A stretch of DNA of 64,000 nt from Cladobotryum mycophilum. Its lineage: Eukaryota > Ascomycota > Sordariomycetes > Hypocreales > Hypocreaceae. Positions within the stretch are counted from its first letter, which is position 1, and every line of letters begins with the position of its first letter. This document shows positions 1 to 11,870 of the stretch, piece after piece. The notes beneath the pieces were generated by a model, which was not told the DNA's origin, searched no databases, and was given only the letters and a program-made list of their open reading frames with translations. Made by a program: the position numbers and the translations under genes. The stretch lies in the NCBI GenBank assembly GCA_036429605.1, contig CM071591.1, forward strand, positions 5,208,001 through 5,272,000, in the 5' to 3' direction.

Positions 1-955
1 CCATAATTTCAGTAATAAGAGGGAGAGGATAGCGATTTTTAATCGTAACTTGATTTAATCCTCGATAGTCCACACATAAACGGAGACTTCCGTCCTTTTT
101 TGGTACAAATAAAATAGGTGCGCCTGCTGGACTTTTTGAAGGGCGAATTCGTCCTTTTGCTAGGTTTCCTTCTAAATATTCTCGTAACGCTTCCAATTCA
201 GCAGGGGATAGCGGATAAATCGGACCATAAGGAGGAAAGGCTCCTTCAGTCAGCTCAATTGCATGATCTGTTTGTTTAAAATGAGGAAGGATCCCTGCAT
301 TGTCGACTGAAAAGACATCTTTCCACTTTTGAAAAGGTATTGGGATTTGCGAAAGATCTGATATAATTTCCTCTGTTTCATCTGGAAGGTACAAGAGATC
401 AAGGTTTGTAGAAACAGATAAAATGCATGCATGACTTGCACACTTTTTCCAAAATCGGCGCTCGGAAATCTTTTTTGGATTTTTCCAATCATGTTCAAAC
501 CACCAGCTTTGATCATAAGGGTATAAATAAATATGAAACTCGGACAATGTAGTCATGGATAATAATACAGGACTACCCTGTTCTCGAGGGTCTCGATCAA
601 TGCCTACACATAACCTCGTAAAGGTCTTGGTAGTTCCCCGAGTATCCACAAGTCGAAGCGGGACTTCCCAGACTCCATAAGTCTTCATGCCTTTTTCCTC
701 TGCATCTCGCAGGTAAGGCGGAATAACCGCTAAGCTTTTTGTCAATTTGTACTTTTCTGCAAAAGTCACACTAATAACATCAACTTCTGCACCGCTATCT
801 AAATCAGCGTGCGTATTACAAGGAAACGGTCCATGAATTTTAACTGGAATATGAAAACGTGTGCGAATCGCAATCGGGACTTCAGGAATTACCCCAATAG
901 GTACTTGAGGGGCCGTACAAGGGGATTTTAGTCCGACCCCTTCCCTTTTTCCTTC
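1..955 (-). CDS. Retrotransposon Pol polyprotein (protease and start of reverse transcriptase), partial
   Basis: The frame starts in the gag overlap and runs uninterrupted off the window. It has no good ATG at its start, consistent with expression by -1 frameshifting from gag. Visible motifs are the retropepsin active site (DSGAEVDVIS, about 780-810), a spacer region rich in aromatic residues (about 480-560), then the reverse transcriptase entry (YGPIYPLSPAELEALREYL near 175-235; AGAPILFVPKKDGSLRLCVDYRGLN near 60-135). These are Ty3/gypsy-type motifs. RNase H and integrase lie outside the window. Confidence 0.85.
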
Positions 956-2199
956 TTACTCTTTTTCTTTTTCTTGGGAGGTGGAGGCGATTCATTGGCT
1001 TCAACTTCTTGAACCTTTACAGAGAGTTGATCGCATCGATTTCTCAAATGCGTATCACTTCCGCAATTATAACATCGCCTTACATTCCCATTAGCATCAA
1101 GTGTATTCTTCTTTAAGGATCCCTCTTGAGTAGAAGGTCCAGGAGACACTTGTTTCGGCTTATTTTTCTTAATAGTTGTTTGTGAAGTTGATGAAGCTTG
1201 CTCGTGTGGTTTGTTTTTCTTAGGAGAGTAGTACGAAACTCGACGTGTTTTTGTTGGAATTGACTCTTCCTTTTCTTCCTCTTTTGGCGCCTTACGTTTC
1301 TTTGTAGGCTGTAAAATCTCCCAATAGCGTGTAGCTAATGCAACCATTTCTTCACGGTTCTTTGGAAAGGAGCTTCCTCCTATAACAATCTGATGTTGCA
1401 GGTTCTCCTGTAGCTTTGCGTAAAAGCTATAAGCACGCTGTGATTCTGAGGCCATTGGGAATTGACTCTCCAATGAGTCTAAGTATACATGAAAGTCTCG
1501 AGGAGATTGGTGTTCCCGTTGTTTTGCTTTCTCGATGGCTTGCATGATACGCGGCTCACGGATGTCCGCATCCTTCAATAATGACATAGTCCAATTTTCA
1601 AAGTATTCCCAATCATTTTCTAATTTCTGTCGAGCCTCAGGCGATTCTTGGTGCTTTAAATGGAGTTCCCATTGGGTTTGGCATTTGGTATCCATGTAAT
1701 CAACTCCAAAAAGAACCTTCAAATAACCTTTACGGTACTTTTTCTTTTGCCCCGAAAATGCTCGATACAGATTACGGAGCCATTCCTCTCTTGCCTGAAA
1801 AGAGGCATTCATAGTAAGTACAGTAAGGTTCTTGATTTTTATACCACTGCTTTTCTCTGAACTGCTTGATGAGCCGTCGGAATGATCGCCTCGACGTTGC
1901 AATGACTTTCTAAGGTCTTTCCTCAATTGGCCTACTGCTTTGCTTAACTTCTGATACTCCCTTAGTTGAGCGATTTCATTGCGAAGTGCAATGTTATCGC
2001 TCTCTAATTGTCGTTCTGGAATATCAGGTTCTTGTAACGAATCTGAAAGTAGCGATCGTTGAGTTGACCTTGTATGACCTGCTACTCGCTGTCGTGGCAA
2101 TTCATTTTCAGAGGACCTTTCTGTATGCATTGTCTGTGAGGTTTCTTGAAGAGGATCCGAAAGGTCCGCAGATCTCTGAGAACGGGTATGCGGAGCCAT
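928..2199 (-). CDS. Retrotransposon Gag polyprotein
   Basis: This 423-residue protein is the capsid/nucleocapsid precursor of the gypsy element. The N-terminus is Arg/Ser/Gln-rich, a capsid-like alpha-helical region lies at about residues 120-310, and a single CCHC zinc knuckle (CYNCGSDTHLRNRC, CX2CX4HX4C) lies near residue 380, followed by a Pro/Lys-rich tail. The ATG at 2197-2199 is the first after the leader. The stop (928-930) is close to the pol frame, which is shifted by -1 relative to gag and is open only downstream of a -1-frame stop at 956-958. A frameshift within about 929-955 would give Gag-Pol. The local tract is A/G-rich (GGAAAAAGGG) but not a canonical slippery heptamer. Confidence 0.88.
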   Translation of the reverse strand: MAPHTRSQRSADLSDPLQETSQTMHTERSSENELPRQRVAGHTRSTQRSLLSDSLQEPDIPERQLESDNIALRNEIAQLREYQKLSKAVGQLRKDLRKSLQRRGDHSDGSSSSSEKSSGIKIKNLTVLTMNASFQAREEWLRNLYRAFSGQKKKYRKGYLKVLFGVDYMDTKCQTQWELHLKHQESPEARQKLENDWEYFENWTMSLLKDADIREPRIMQAIEKAKQREHQSPRDFHVYLDSLESQFPMASESQRAYSFYAKLQENLQHQIVIGGSSFPKNREEMVALATRYWEILQPTKKRKAPKEEEKEESIPTKTRRVSYYSPKKNKPHEQASSTSQTTIKKNKPKQVSPGPSTQEGSLKKNTLDANGNVRRCYNCGSDTHLRNRCDQLSVKVQEVEANESPPPPKKKKKSKKEKGKGSD

Positions 2200-2234
2200 C
2201 TTGCTTAGGTAGTAATACTGAGAAGCTTAAGAAT

Positions 2235-2408
2235 TGTAATAACACCTTATAAGATCACCAGGTAAGCAAGATCAAACGTAGGTATTATTTTATGCACAAG
2301 CTTAAGCTTGTGCGTTCAACTGTTGTGCGAGAGACGCGCGACTTATGCAGGATTACCCCGCATCTCCATTACGTCACGCGTCCGGGTAATTTTCGGGACA
2401 GCGTTACA
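2235..2408 (-). repeat. Probable 5' LTR of the gypsy element
   Basis: The minus strand reads TGTAACGC at 2408 and GTGTTATTACA ending at 2235, giving TGTAA/TTACA termini and a length of 174 bp. Immediately inside is a short tract ATTCTTAAGCTTC, which lies where a primer-binding site should be and is complementary to an AAGCTTAAG segment within the LTR itself. The second LTR is not in the window, so the boundaries are unconfirmed. Confidence 0.5.
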
Positions 2409-3638
2409 TAATTAAAGATTAAAGGCTTTTAATTAAGATTAGAGAGGTTTTAAAATTACTTTAGGAATAGACTATGTATTATTAGGGATAGGGAAAGAAT
2501 AATAATTATAGCTGGCTTTAAGAAATCATAACTAGCTTCGAATTCCTTCTTATATATTTTAAATATTAGAAGGCATATTTTATACCCTCTATAAATAAAA
2601 AGATTAAATAGACTTAATTACAGATATAGTCTTTAATTTCTACCTAATCAAAACAAACTTAACCTTCGCAGCATAACCGGCCAAGCTTATAATCTTCTCG
2701 ATCAATATAATTAAACTTTATTAATAGCCTTTTAGAGTATATAAAAAAAATATACTACATAGGCTTAACGGATTAATTGCCTTTAAAGGGATTTAAGGCA
2801 GTATCTATAGGTTTCTATTATAAATAAATAACAAAAACTCAATAAATATTATATCTGGCTTAAAGACTTACTGTTATATATAGTATTAGTTATCCTATAT
2901 CTTAGCTTCGGTTATCGTTAGCTTAAAGACCATTAGAATAATAAGGAACAGTTAGTTTAGCTCTATAATATAAAGAAAAATCTTATAAATTACTAAGCTT
3001 ATTGGTATAAGAATTGATATAAAGAAGGCCCTACCAAAGCCACACTACTTTAAGGAGCCTTTCAATATCTTATAGGCCTCCAAGAAAAAGAGCTAAAAAA
3101 GAGCAATTACACATAATAGCTTAAGACCATAGTAGCAGTACCAACTAATAGAGTTACTAAGCTAGAGAGATACTACAGCCTCGGCCCAATACAGCTTCAT
3201 AATCTAATTGCTTAGTAGATATTAAAAAAAAATAACTTTTTAACCTTAAGTAGACTAGTATTAAATATCTTAGCTATCCCGGCTATATTAGCTAATTATA
3301 AAAGGGTATTTAATTTTATAAAATTATTATTATTATTATAAAGGCTATTAATAAAACTAAAGATTTTAAAAAAAATATAATATATAAAAAATTAATTATA
3401 GTATAAAGCTATTATAATTAATAAAAAGTTTATTATATTAGATAACAGGAATAAAATATGAAAAATAGTAAAATACTAAAAAAAAGAAATATATATTTTG
3501 GTATATGGTGATAGCTTTAACTTCAATTCAATCAAATACTTCAAGTACTTATCAAACAAGCAAATCGACCCAGTCAGATGAACCAAGTAATCAAGTCATA
3601 CCCCCATATTTGATTTGTTTGAACCGGCTGCAGCCCTG
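2409..3638. mobile_element. RIP-degraded hAT element remnant; right terminus lies inside the PKS 3' end
   Basis: Most of this block is extremely A+T-rich with pervasive TA dinucleotides and no usable frame, the usual outcome of RIP. Its right edge at 3638 reads inward as CAGGGCTGCAGCCGGTTCAA, which matches the terminal inverted repeat of the hAT element at 22008-25294 at 16 of 20 positions and is followed by CAAACAAATCAAAT-type sequence also seen at the end of the hAT element at 55782-58946. The adjoining AAAGAGAC (3639-3646) is the predicted 8-bp target duplication. The left terminus is not visible; the gypsy element abuts at 2408. Confidence 0.62.
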
Positions 3639-6600
3639 AAAGAGACTGTGGACGACTCCGTCTGAGTAAGAAGCCTGCGGCGAGTCCGAAGTAACGAGAA
3701 CTTGGCATCACGCAGCCAATAATATGGTTCGTCCCCACCTTTAGATGGCAAGCATGTGATGATTTGAGGCGGAAGCCTATATTCGTCCGGTAACTGGTTC
3801 CGAATGGCCATGCCTAGGAGAGCATGAAGTTCATGCGTTTCAATGACCTGGATACCAATGGATCTGAATGTACGAATGAAATCGTCGTTTCGGGTAACAA
3901 ATCCAACACCCGGAATGTACCCTAGATCTATCGACACGGCCGGTAGACCTCTGCTTGCTCGGTAATGCGCTAGTGCATCCTGGAAAGTATTGCCAGCGTT
4001 GTAATTTGCTTGGCCGCGAAGACCCGTAACACCAATAATTGACGAGAGCATAACAAAAAAGTCCAGCTTGTCGGGTAGGAGCTCGTGCAGGTTCCATGAT
4101 CCGGCTACCTTGGGACGAACGGCTGCTCTGAATGCAGCTGGAGTCATCTGCTCAAACAGCGAATCTTGGAGTTCCATAGCTCCAGTAATGACACCATGAA
4201 TGGGTGGTAACTGGTCTGAACACGATGCCAGTACGTGACTTAGAGCCTCTCGATCAGCAATGTCGCAGTCAAACGCCATGATAGTGACATCAAATGCGTT
4301 TTTCAACTTGTTAACCCACACCTGATTTTCTGAGCCGGTGGCCGCAGATCGTGATGCAAAGACCAAGTTCTTTGCTCCGTGTTTCGCGAGCCACCAACCT
4401 AAGTCGCGCCCAACGCCGCCCAGGCCAGCAATCATGTATGTTGCACTCGGCTTCAGGTTCACTTCCGGTACGCGCCATGACTGTAAAATGGTATGAGAAT
4501 CGGTATGCTCTAATAGATGTAGGTATCAACTTACTTCTGCTTCTTCTAATTCCCCTCTCTTTATCACAACTTTCTCTTCACCATGGCTATGTTCTGAATG
4601 ACGAACTGCATCCATAACCTCGCTGTTGATTTGTTAGTTATTGCTAGTGACATCAAAAGTTTGTGGCTGACCTGAATTTGAAGACTTTTGGTGGCTGTAC
4701 AGCCCGTATGATCCCTTGATCTAGCAATCTTTGGACACCGTGAACTATATCCACTGTTTGTAAAGAGACAGGCTCAAGAAAATCATCCAGATTGACAGAC
4801 GTGAAACTACGACTGTGGCCCAAGTCGATGTTGAGATTGGCACGTTGCTGAGAGCCTGTTTCCGCTATTAAACACGATTAATAGATACCCTACTAACTAG
4901 CTGACGTCAGGCAAAGTGACTTACCAACTGATATAAATCGACCGAAGCGAGCAACGCATTTCAATGCTTGTGCAATGGAGTCATCTACATGGGAACCAAG
5001 AACAAGGTCGACTCCCTTCTCATTCGTAATGCCCATTATGGACTTTACCAGGCTCGAAGCGCTGATAATTCTGTGTTCTGGAACACCATACTCTAGATGC
5101 AGAACTTTCCTTTCTTCGTCGGATCTGACGGCCGCGTAGATATCGGCGTGCAGTGACGTAGCAATCACCACAGCAGCTTGTGATAAGCTGCCAGACCTGC
5201 TATTGATCAGGATACTTTCTCCCTCTCTAAGGTTTCCCAATGTGACCAGAGCAGAGTAGGCAGTGAGGTAATCGACCGGAATCGAAGCCGCAGCTTCAAA
5301 ATTCATGTCAGGGGTCCGTAGCAGGGCGGCAGCAGGGAGCCGCACCCGTTGCTGAATAGCTCCTTTGTCTGTGAACAAGGCGGCACTGACCTTCTCACCA
5401 CAGGCAAGCCCATGTACATTTTCCCCCAACTTTGTCACTATTCCACTGACGGCGTCGATACTTACTCTTAGACTGCCTTGATTTAGTTCCGCAGCTTTGA
5501 TGTCAAGTTCAACCCAGTCTGGGTGCAGCAGCTCATCGACTGATGGATTAGTGTCGAGTGTACCACCCCCTGCTGTATTGAATATGGGCCGTCGCCTTCT
5601 TCTGACTGCCTTGTATTAGTAATCACCTGGCTCAAATCTGGGCAGCTTGATACGCGAGGGACCAAAATCTGGCCACGGCGGAAGGCGTACTCAAAGTCTG
5701 CATCAGGATTGAGTGCGATTTTTAGAGTTACATCTATGATCGCTTTGGAGACTCGCGGTCCCTCGCCAGCCACATCCAGATCTAAGATTCCCAGAGGAAA
5801 TCCCGCGCGCTCATTACGGATTGATCGTGCCAACCCTAGGATCAGACTACGATGGGGCGAAGCGCATTCCATCGTCGCGCCGCGGGTGACCCAGACCATG
5901 CCTGAGGAGTTTTGAATCATATCCTGAAGTGAGTGGAACTCATCGTCCGTAACCCTAGATAGTAGAGGCTCGCTTTCTTCTAGAAGAACGATGTAGAAGT
6001 TGCCATCCGGTACAGGGGAGCCGAAGGGGCAAATGGAGACATCCACTCCAGTCTTTGACAACTGTCGTTCCACATCTGTGGTGAGATTGCCTGCGTTTTC
6101 TCTTCTTGTGATGATACTGAATCTCTTGGTTGTTATCTGATTGTTCACCTTGAGGAGCTTTGTTGATACCATAAAACTGACTGGGCTGGACGATAAAGGC
6201 GAGCTGCCACGCATGTCGAGATCTATGCCTGTGAATCCAGTGGCCCTCAAAAGCTTGTCCCATTGATCTACGCCCAGCAAAGGTCCCTTTTAGTTCAAAG
6301 ATTGTTAGATCAGTCGCTATCCTTTTCAAGTAGTTTGCAATAAAACGTACACCTTTTCGCCCATCATCTTCACCGAGCCACCACCCTGGCAGGCTGCCCA
6401 TTATAAGAGACGCTGCCGTGTGATCCAACGTGAGCTCTAAAAGTAGAAGTTTTCCCCCTCTAAGGGTCTGGATTAGCCTTTACCATAAGTAAGTAATGGC
6501 TAGAGGACCAACTTACGGACGGAGGAGCTTCTTAACATGGGCTAGAGTTCGTCTCATCTTGCTTGTGGCATGTAGTACCTATCCATAGTGTTATTGAAGT

Positions 6601-9600
6601 GGCGCAAAGGCTTTTTTTTGGCAGCTTACATTGGCAGCGACAATCAAGTCAAAGCTCTCAGGCTGGAACCCTTGGCCTATTGGGTCTTGCTCAATGTCCA
6701 GGGTTTTAAAGTCCATGACTGACGCATGAGTAGCGAATTTGTTTGTCGCAGCAGCCAGAAATCCAGCAGATATATCTGTGAAGGTGTAGTTGGACAATTT
6801 CTGTCCAGCTTTTTGCAGAATGTAGTTTGTCGTGGCTCCCGTGCCGGCACCGATTTCGAGAATTGCAAGATTGGGATTCTTAGTCGAGCCTAAGCCGATG
6901 TAGCCGGCTAGATTGTCGTTGGGGCTGGTGCCAAACCCATCGTGACTGTGTTCTAGTAAGCATGCCATTCATTACATCTATAATCTTATTCAATTAAGGG
7001 AACTGACTAAAGCGAGAAGAGAAGGTCTCCGCGAAGGAGCAGCTGGAGTGGTTCGACATCTCCTCTCATTATTGTGTCAAAATTACCCCCAATAAGTTCT
7101 GCCACCTCGAGCCAGATACGGCCCGCGGTTGTTTTCTGAATCTCGCTTCTTATAGATGCCTGGCTCATCTTTGTATGAGATGTGGCTATTCGTCTGGTCG
7201 CTTCATTAACACGCTGGGTCAGCCATTCTAACCAGAGGTCAAAGTGACCAGTAATCTTTGGTTCTTCATTCAATGTTCTCCATCTATCAAGCACCTTTGG
7301 TAAGTATAGATCCATGTATCGTTCGAGATTCATAGCCAAGTCTTCATCATCAGTGCGCTTGGAGTCGGAATTTGAAATCAGACCTCGGACCCTTGAGGTA
7401 GGGAGGAAATTGATATCTGGGACCCAGAGCATCTCCGAGCATAATTGACGCTTCTCTTCCGTCTCATAATCTATCTTCTTTCCTATAGGGAGGGAACAGA
7501 TCCCAAGCCCTTCTGCAATTAGTTCGGGTATATCTGCGTTCGTCTTACCGGCGGATATTGAAGCCTCCCAGGATCTAATTCCTACATGCTGGCTGCTGGA
7601 GTACCCCGCAAGCTGCGACCCGGGCTTCCGGAACGCGGGAGACGTAGTAATCCTAAGCCGACGTAGCGATCTAGGGATAAGGCCTTCAGATAGAGACGCT
7701 GATGAACCTATCACCGCAAGAAAGCCTAGTTGAAGGAAAGTGTCCAGTACAATGGGGTGGATGAGGTGATCCGACTCGAAATAGGAGGGCATGAGAGAGG
7801 CAGTATCCGGCACACAAATGGAGGCTCGCGCATGCAGCCGGTTTGCGTATAGATTCGTCAGGTTTTGAAAATATGAGCCCTGCTCAATCCCGCCAGCTTT
7901 CAGCGCTCGGTAGAACGAGTTGACTCGTGTAGTGCAAGCAGCAGCAGTTGCCGCATAATCACAATGTTGCATGCTGTCATCATCTACACCTGAAGACGCA
8001 TTGGATGCTTGGATAAATCCTCTGCAGTGGAGCTTTTTGGAATCCTGTTCGCCATTTATAGAGCTGATACGAAACTCAATCCGTGAGTTGGAGAAACGGT
8101 CTGTCTTAAAGCATTCAGGCCTCGCTTCCAACAGCATCTCGACAGCGGCATCTTCTTCGGGGATATTTAGTGCGGCAACAAATGATACATCACTCAGCTC
8201 GTAAGACATGACCGTTTTACTCGAAGCGTTCATTTGACGTGCCGCTTCAATAGCTATTCTCAGTCAGTCAGTCATCTTCCGTCTCACTAAGGGATTGCCA
8301 TGCCTTCTCACCCATTGCTAGATATCCTGCGGCTGGGTAGATGATGCTGGAGTTGATCTAATCGTTGATTAGCCGAAATATTTTAAAGTAAGATACCAAT
8401 AAGTGATACCTTATGTCCTGCGATCCAGGGGTTTTCTCTCACTCGAACGACATTGCGCCAACACGAGCCTCCAGATCCGCTGACTGGTGAACCAAGCAAG
8501 TCATGGCGAGCATGCTTTGGAAACCGATACTGATCAATAAGAGAAGATTTAGCCAAGTAGCTCTGAGAGTGGTTCCACGCGTATCTAAGCAAGTCGATCA
8601 ATCTGGACGCAGACGCCGGAATATCGTTGACAGCCGAGAAATTGACGAGGCTGCCCGACTGGTACAACTCCCCAATCGCTTCAAGATACGTCAAATTGGC
8701 GGGATAATGACGGCGAAGCAAATTCGTATACTTGAATCGACCTTCAGCTACAGAGCCAGCCTTGATGGAGTCTATGACTGGAGTACGCAAGGCTGAATGC
8801 GGGCCGACCTCGACTAGCATGGCAACGACCTTGGCTTCCTGGCTCTCGTCACGTTGTTGGAGATGCTGCAGCAGGGACTCCATCGCCCCGCTAAAGTTTA
8901 CGGGGCAAACCAAATTCTCAACCCAATAATTGGGATTGAGCGACTCGGGAGATATCAGAGAACCAGTCAGCGATGAGATCATTGGGACTAAACGATTCAA
9001 TCTTGGCTCGTCTTTGATAGGAGTTGAGATTGCGTTCAGGTACTGCTGGCTAATGGATTTCATATGCGGCGAATGATACGCCACATCGACTTCTAATTTG
9101 GTGGTGGCCACGTTCTCTTCTCTCAGCATAATCTGCAGTTCGTCGACAGCAGCTTCGTCCCCAGAAACAGTGCAGTTCGTTTGGCTATTGATGCATGCCA
9201 TCACAGCTCTTCCTTCTCCAAGCCTCTCTAGAAATTCTTCGACTTTGTTACGGCCTGCACTGACTGCAATCATTGCTCCTCTGGGCCCTTTCTAACGCAA
9301 GGACGATGCACAGTATCCCCTATAGTATGCGATTCGCAAAGCATCTGCGTGTGATATCGCGCCAGCTGCATATGCGGCCGCAATCTCCCCGCTTGAATGG
9401 CCAGTGACCGCAACTGGTTCGATGCCAATCGATTCAAGGAGGTCCACGAGGGCAATTTGAACGGCGGTGCAAGCTGGCTGTGCCACGCACGGGTCCCGTA
9501 GTCTGGACTCGGTTGCAGCCCGTCCCAGTTCTTCCTCCAAGGCCCAGGCAGAGCCGAATCGCTGCATATACTGGCTACTTGCTCGAATACTATCTCGATA

Positions 9601-11477
9601 AACGTCATACACACAGAGCTCTCGCCCCATGGCCCACCACTGTGCTCCTTGTCCAGTGAACACAAAGGCGATTGGGGTCGTCTGTGAAGACCTAACCGTC
9701 TTGGGAACCGCCTCCAGTGACTGCGCGAGTTCGCTCAATGTCGATGCAGTAACAAATGACTTCCATGGATGCCCTACGCGCTCAGCTAGCGTTCCAGCTA
9801 GTGCCCCCAGCAACGGTGTGCTCTCTATTTCCGCAACGGTGGTGCTTTTAGTCTGGACGTATTGAAGAAGCCGCGCTGCATACCGACTTGCCCCTTTTTC
9901 ATCAAGAGATGACAGGGGGAATATCCACCGTCGTGATTCAGCCTTCACTTGCGTATCAGTAGCTCTATTCTGGGTAATTTGAACTAGGCTTGCGGCTGGC
10001 ACGTCAAGTGTGGGCAGCTGGATTGTCGCATGACGCCCCTTGAGGTTGCGGTCGTTCAGGAAGTGAAAGGCATCTTCGAGAATTATATGCGCATTTGCGC
10101 CTCCAAAGCCAAACGAATTAATACTTGCTCTTCTCACTCCAGACGTTGGCCATGTCTCCAGTCGGGTTGGGACTTGAATGTGCTCTGGTAGGGCGATCTT
10201 TGGGTTCAGCTTCTCGAATCCCAAACTCGGTGGGATCAGACCCGTCTCGACGATATGAATGGACTTTATGAGGCTAGCCATGCCAGCCGCGCCTTCGAGA
10301 TGGCCAACGTTCGTCTTTACTGACCCTACGAATAGTGGGCTTGAACGATCTTCACCAAAAGCACGCACGATGGCACCCATCTCTATTGGGTCTCCAACTT
10401 GGGTACCCGTTCCATGGGCCTCCACGTAGCCCGTCTCCGCTGGATTGAGACCTGCCCTCCGGTAGGTAGCACGAATTAGTGACTCTTGAGCGGCGCTGCT
10501 TGGGAGAGAAACACCTGCTGTGCGTCCGCCTTGATTGCAGCCAGTAGAGCGAACCACGGCACGGATAGTGTTGCCATGACGCAGCGCATCGCCCAGTCGC
10601 CTTAGAATCACAATCCCAATCCCCTCGCCCCGCGAGTATCCATTTGCTCGGTGGTCAAAGGCATAGCTCATGCCGTCAGGGGAGAGCAGATGAGCAGAGC
10701 TCATTGTGACTGCGCTGCTAGGCCCAAGCATGAGACTGGTGCCGCCAACGATGCCAACTTCGGACTCTCCCGAAAGCAGGCTTTGGCATGCTAGATGAAA
10801 TGCTGATAAACTGGACGAGCAGGCTGTATCGACAGTCATGCTCTGCCCTCTCAGGTCGTAGAACCAAGATATTCTGTTTGAAGACAGTGCATTGGAGCAG
10901 CCGGCACCGGTGTATTCTGTCGCTGACTGTAAATCCTGCGTCATGTTATCCCGGTAGTCGGTGGTAAATGCCCCAATGAAGCAGGACGTATTGGAACCCT
11001 GCATCTTGTTCATCGATAATCCCGCTGTCACTCAATCAGCTCAACTTCATTTAATATCAGCTATGGCTATCTATACCATTCTCAAATGCCTCATACGTCA
11101 CCTCCAGCAATATCCTTTGCTGCGGGTCCATGGCATTGGCCTCCATTGGACTGATTGAGAAGAAGGGGGCGTCGAATCGGGCAACATCTTCAGACAGGAA
11201 ATGTGCTTCACAAGCTACAGTCTGGTAGCATGAGACGACGTAAGTCAATTGTATACATATGTTTTCGATAGTGTGCTGGGAGGATTACCGTTCCATATTT
11301 ATTTCGGTCGGGATGGTAGTATGCTTCTGCATCGTACCGAGACACGGGAACGGGCCCCCTCGCACGTCTCCCCTCTGCAAGCAGCCTCCAAAACGATTGG
11401 GGATCCACGGCATCGCCTGGAAAGCGGCAGCCAATGCCAATTATAGCAATAGGTGACTGACTGTTGTCACGATCCAT
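3596..11477 (-). pseudogene. Highly reducing type I polyketide synthase, broken (KS-AT-DH-CMeT-ER-KR, no ACP)
   Basis: An iterative HR-PKS. KS: Cys in DTACSSSL, EAHGTGT and NVGHLEG histidines (about 11.46-10.0 kb). AT: GHSSGE (about 9.65-8.7 kb). DH: PWIAGHK His and HPIVLDTFLQ Asp (about 8.5-7.7 kb). C-methyltransferase: LEIGAGTGATT (about 6.9-6.4 kb). ER about 5.56-4.7 kb; KR: GLGGVG and NYNAGN (about 4.48-3.9 kb). Introns that restore family sequence: 11222-11288, 11025-11076, 8358-8409, 8254-8311, 6946-7007, 6579-6629, 6460-6516, 6287-6350, 4865-4924, 4623-4671, 4481-4534. Three lesions: an in-frame TAG at 9292-9294 inside AT, a frame break at the C5 run 5566-5570, and loss of the ACP where a hAT end begins at 3638. 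The ER cofactor loop is degenerate. I chose ATG 11477; an in-frame ATG at 11534 is possible. It is divergent from the glycosyltransferase. Product unknown. Confidence 0.9.
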
Positions 11478-11870
11478 TTCACGTAATTGTAGTCTTACAT
11501 GTCCGTCCCTCAGAATCGGGTCTACTTGAGACATATATACCACTTCCCTCCCAAACACTACTAATTCCTTTCTGCATAGCTTGGATAGGTGCGGGCCACA
11601 CCGCATTGATGCTCTCCCCTTGAGGCCACAGTCATTGTTGGTGGATACGCCACTTCAGCGGCCGGATCTCGTCTAGTCATGTCTCAAATTGTGGCATCGT
11701 TGGCACGATGCTTGCTTCGTCTTCAGCTATAAAGCTAGCTTTGCGCTACTTAATTTCACTAGCTGCTTGGGCAACTACTTCATGCACAGCTTACTAGATA
11801 CAAGAGAGCATTATTATTGTGAAGTTTGAAAGCTGCGAGGAAGTCTTCTGCGTTCTTATCTTTCTTCAAC
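11478..11870. promoter_or_regulatory. Shared divergent promoter of PKS and glycosyltransferase
   Basis: This gap of about 390 bp separates the two divergent start codons. It contains short open stretches on both strands but nothing conserved that I recognise as coding. A GCGGCCGG stretch near 11660 could suit a Zn2Cys6 factor, but this is only a resemblance. Divergent placement suggests co-regulation of the two genes. Confidence 0.45.

Larger units (their letters stand above)
1..2408 (-). mobile_element. Ty3/gypsy LTR retrotransposon, 5' part (cut by window start)
   Basis: On the minus strand the order is a short LTR (2235-2408), a gag frame, then a pol frame running off the window. The LTR boundaries are proposed from TGTAA/TTACA inverted termini. 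pol shows an aspartic-protease DSGA motif near 800 and the start of a reverse transcriptase near 1-130 (LCVDYRGLNQ). No stop codon was found in the pol frame where I read it, and base composition is ordinary, unlike the A+T-rich DNA that begins immediately beyond 2408. I infer a recent insertion into older RIPped repeat DNA. The 3' LTR and the target duplication are outside the window, so integrity of the whole element cannot be judged. Confidence 0.9.

Noticed and set aside
3596..3638. CAAACAAATCAAAT at the PKS end as mere chance
   Set aside because: The whole 20-nt terminus beyond it also agrees with two independent hAT ends, so chance is unlikely.
9270..9300. Intron hiding the TAG in the PKS AT domain
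   Set aside because: No GT-AG pair of realistic length removes it without deleting conserved AYYRG or GAMIAV sequence.
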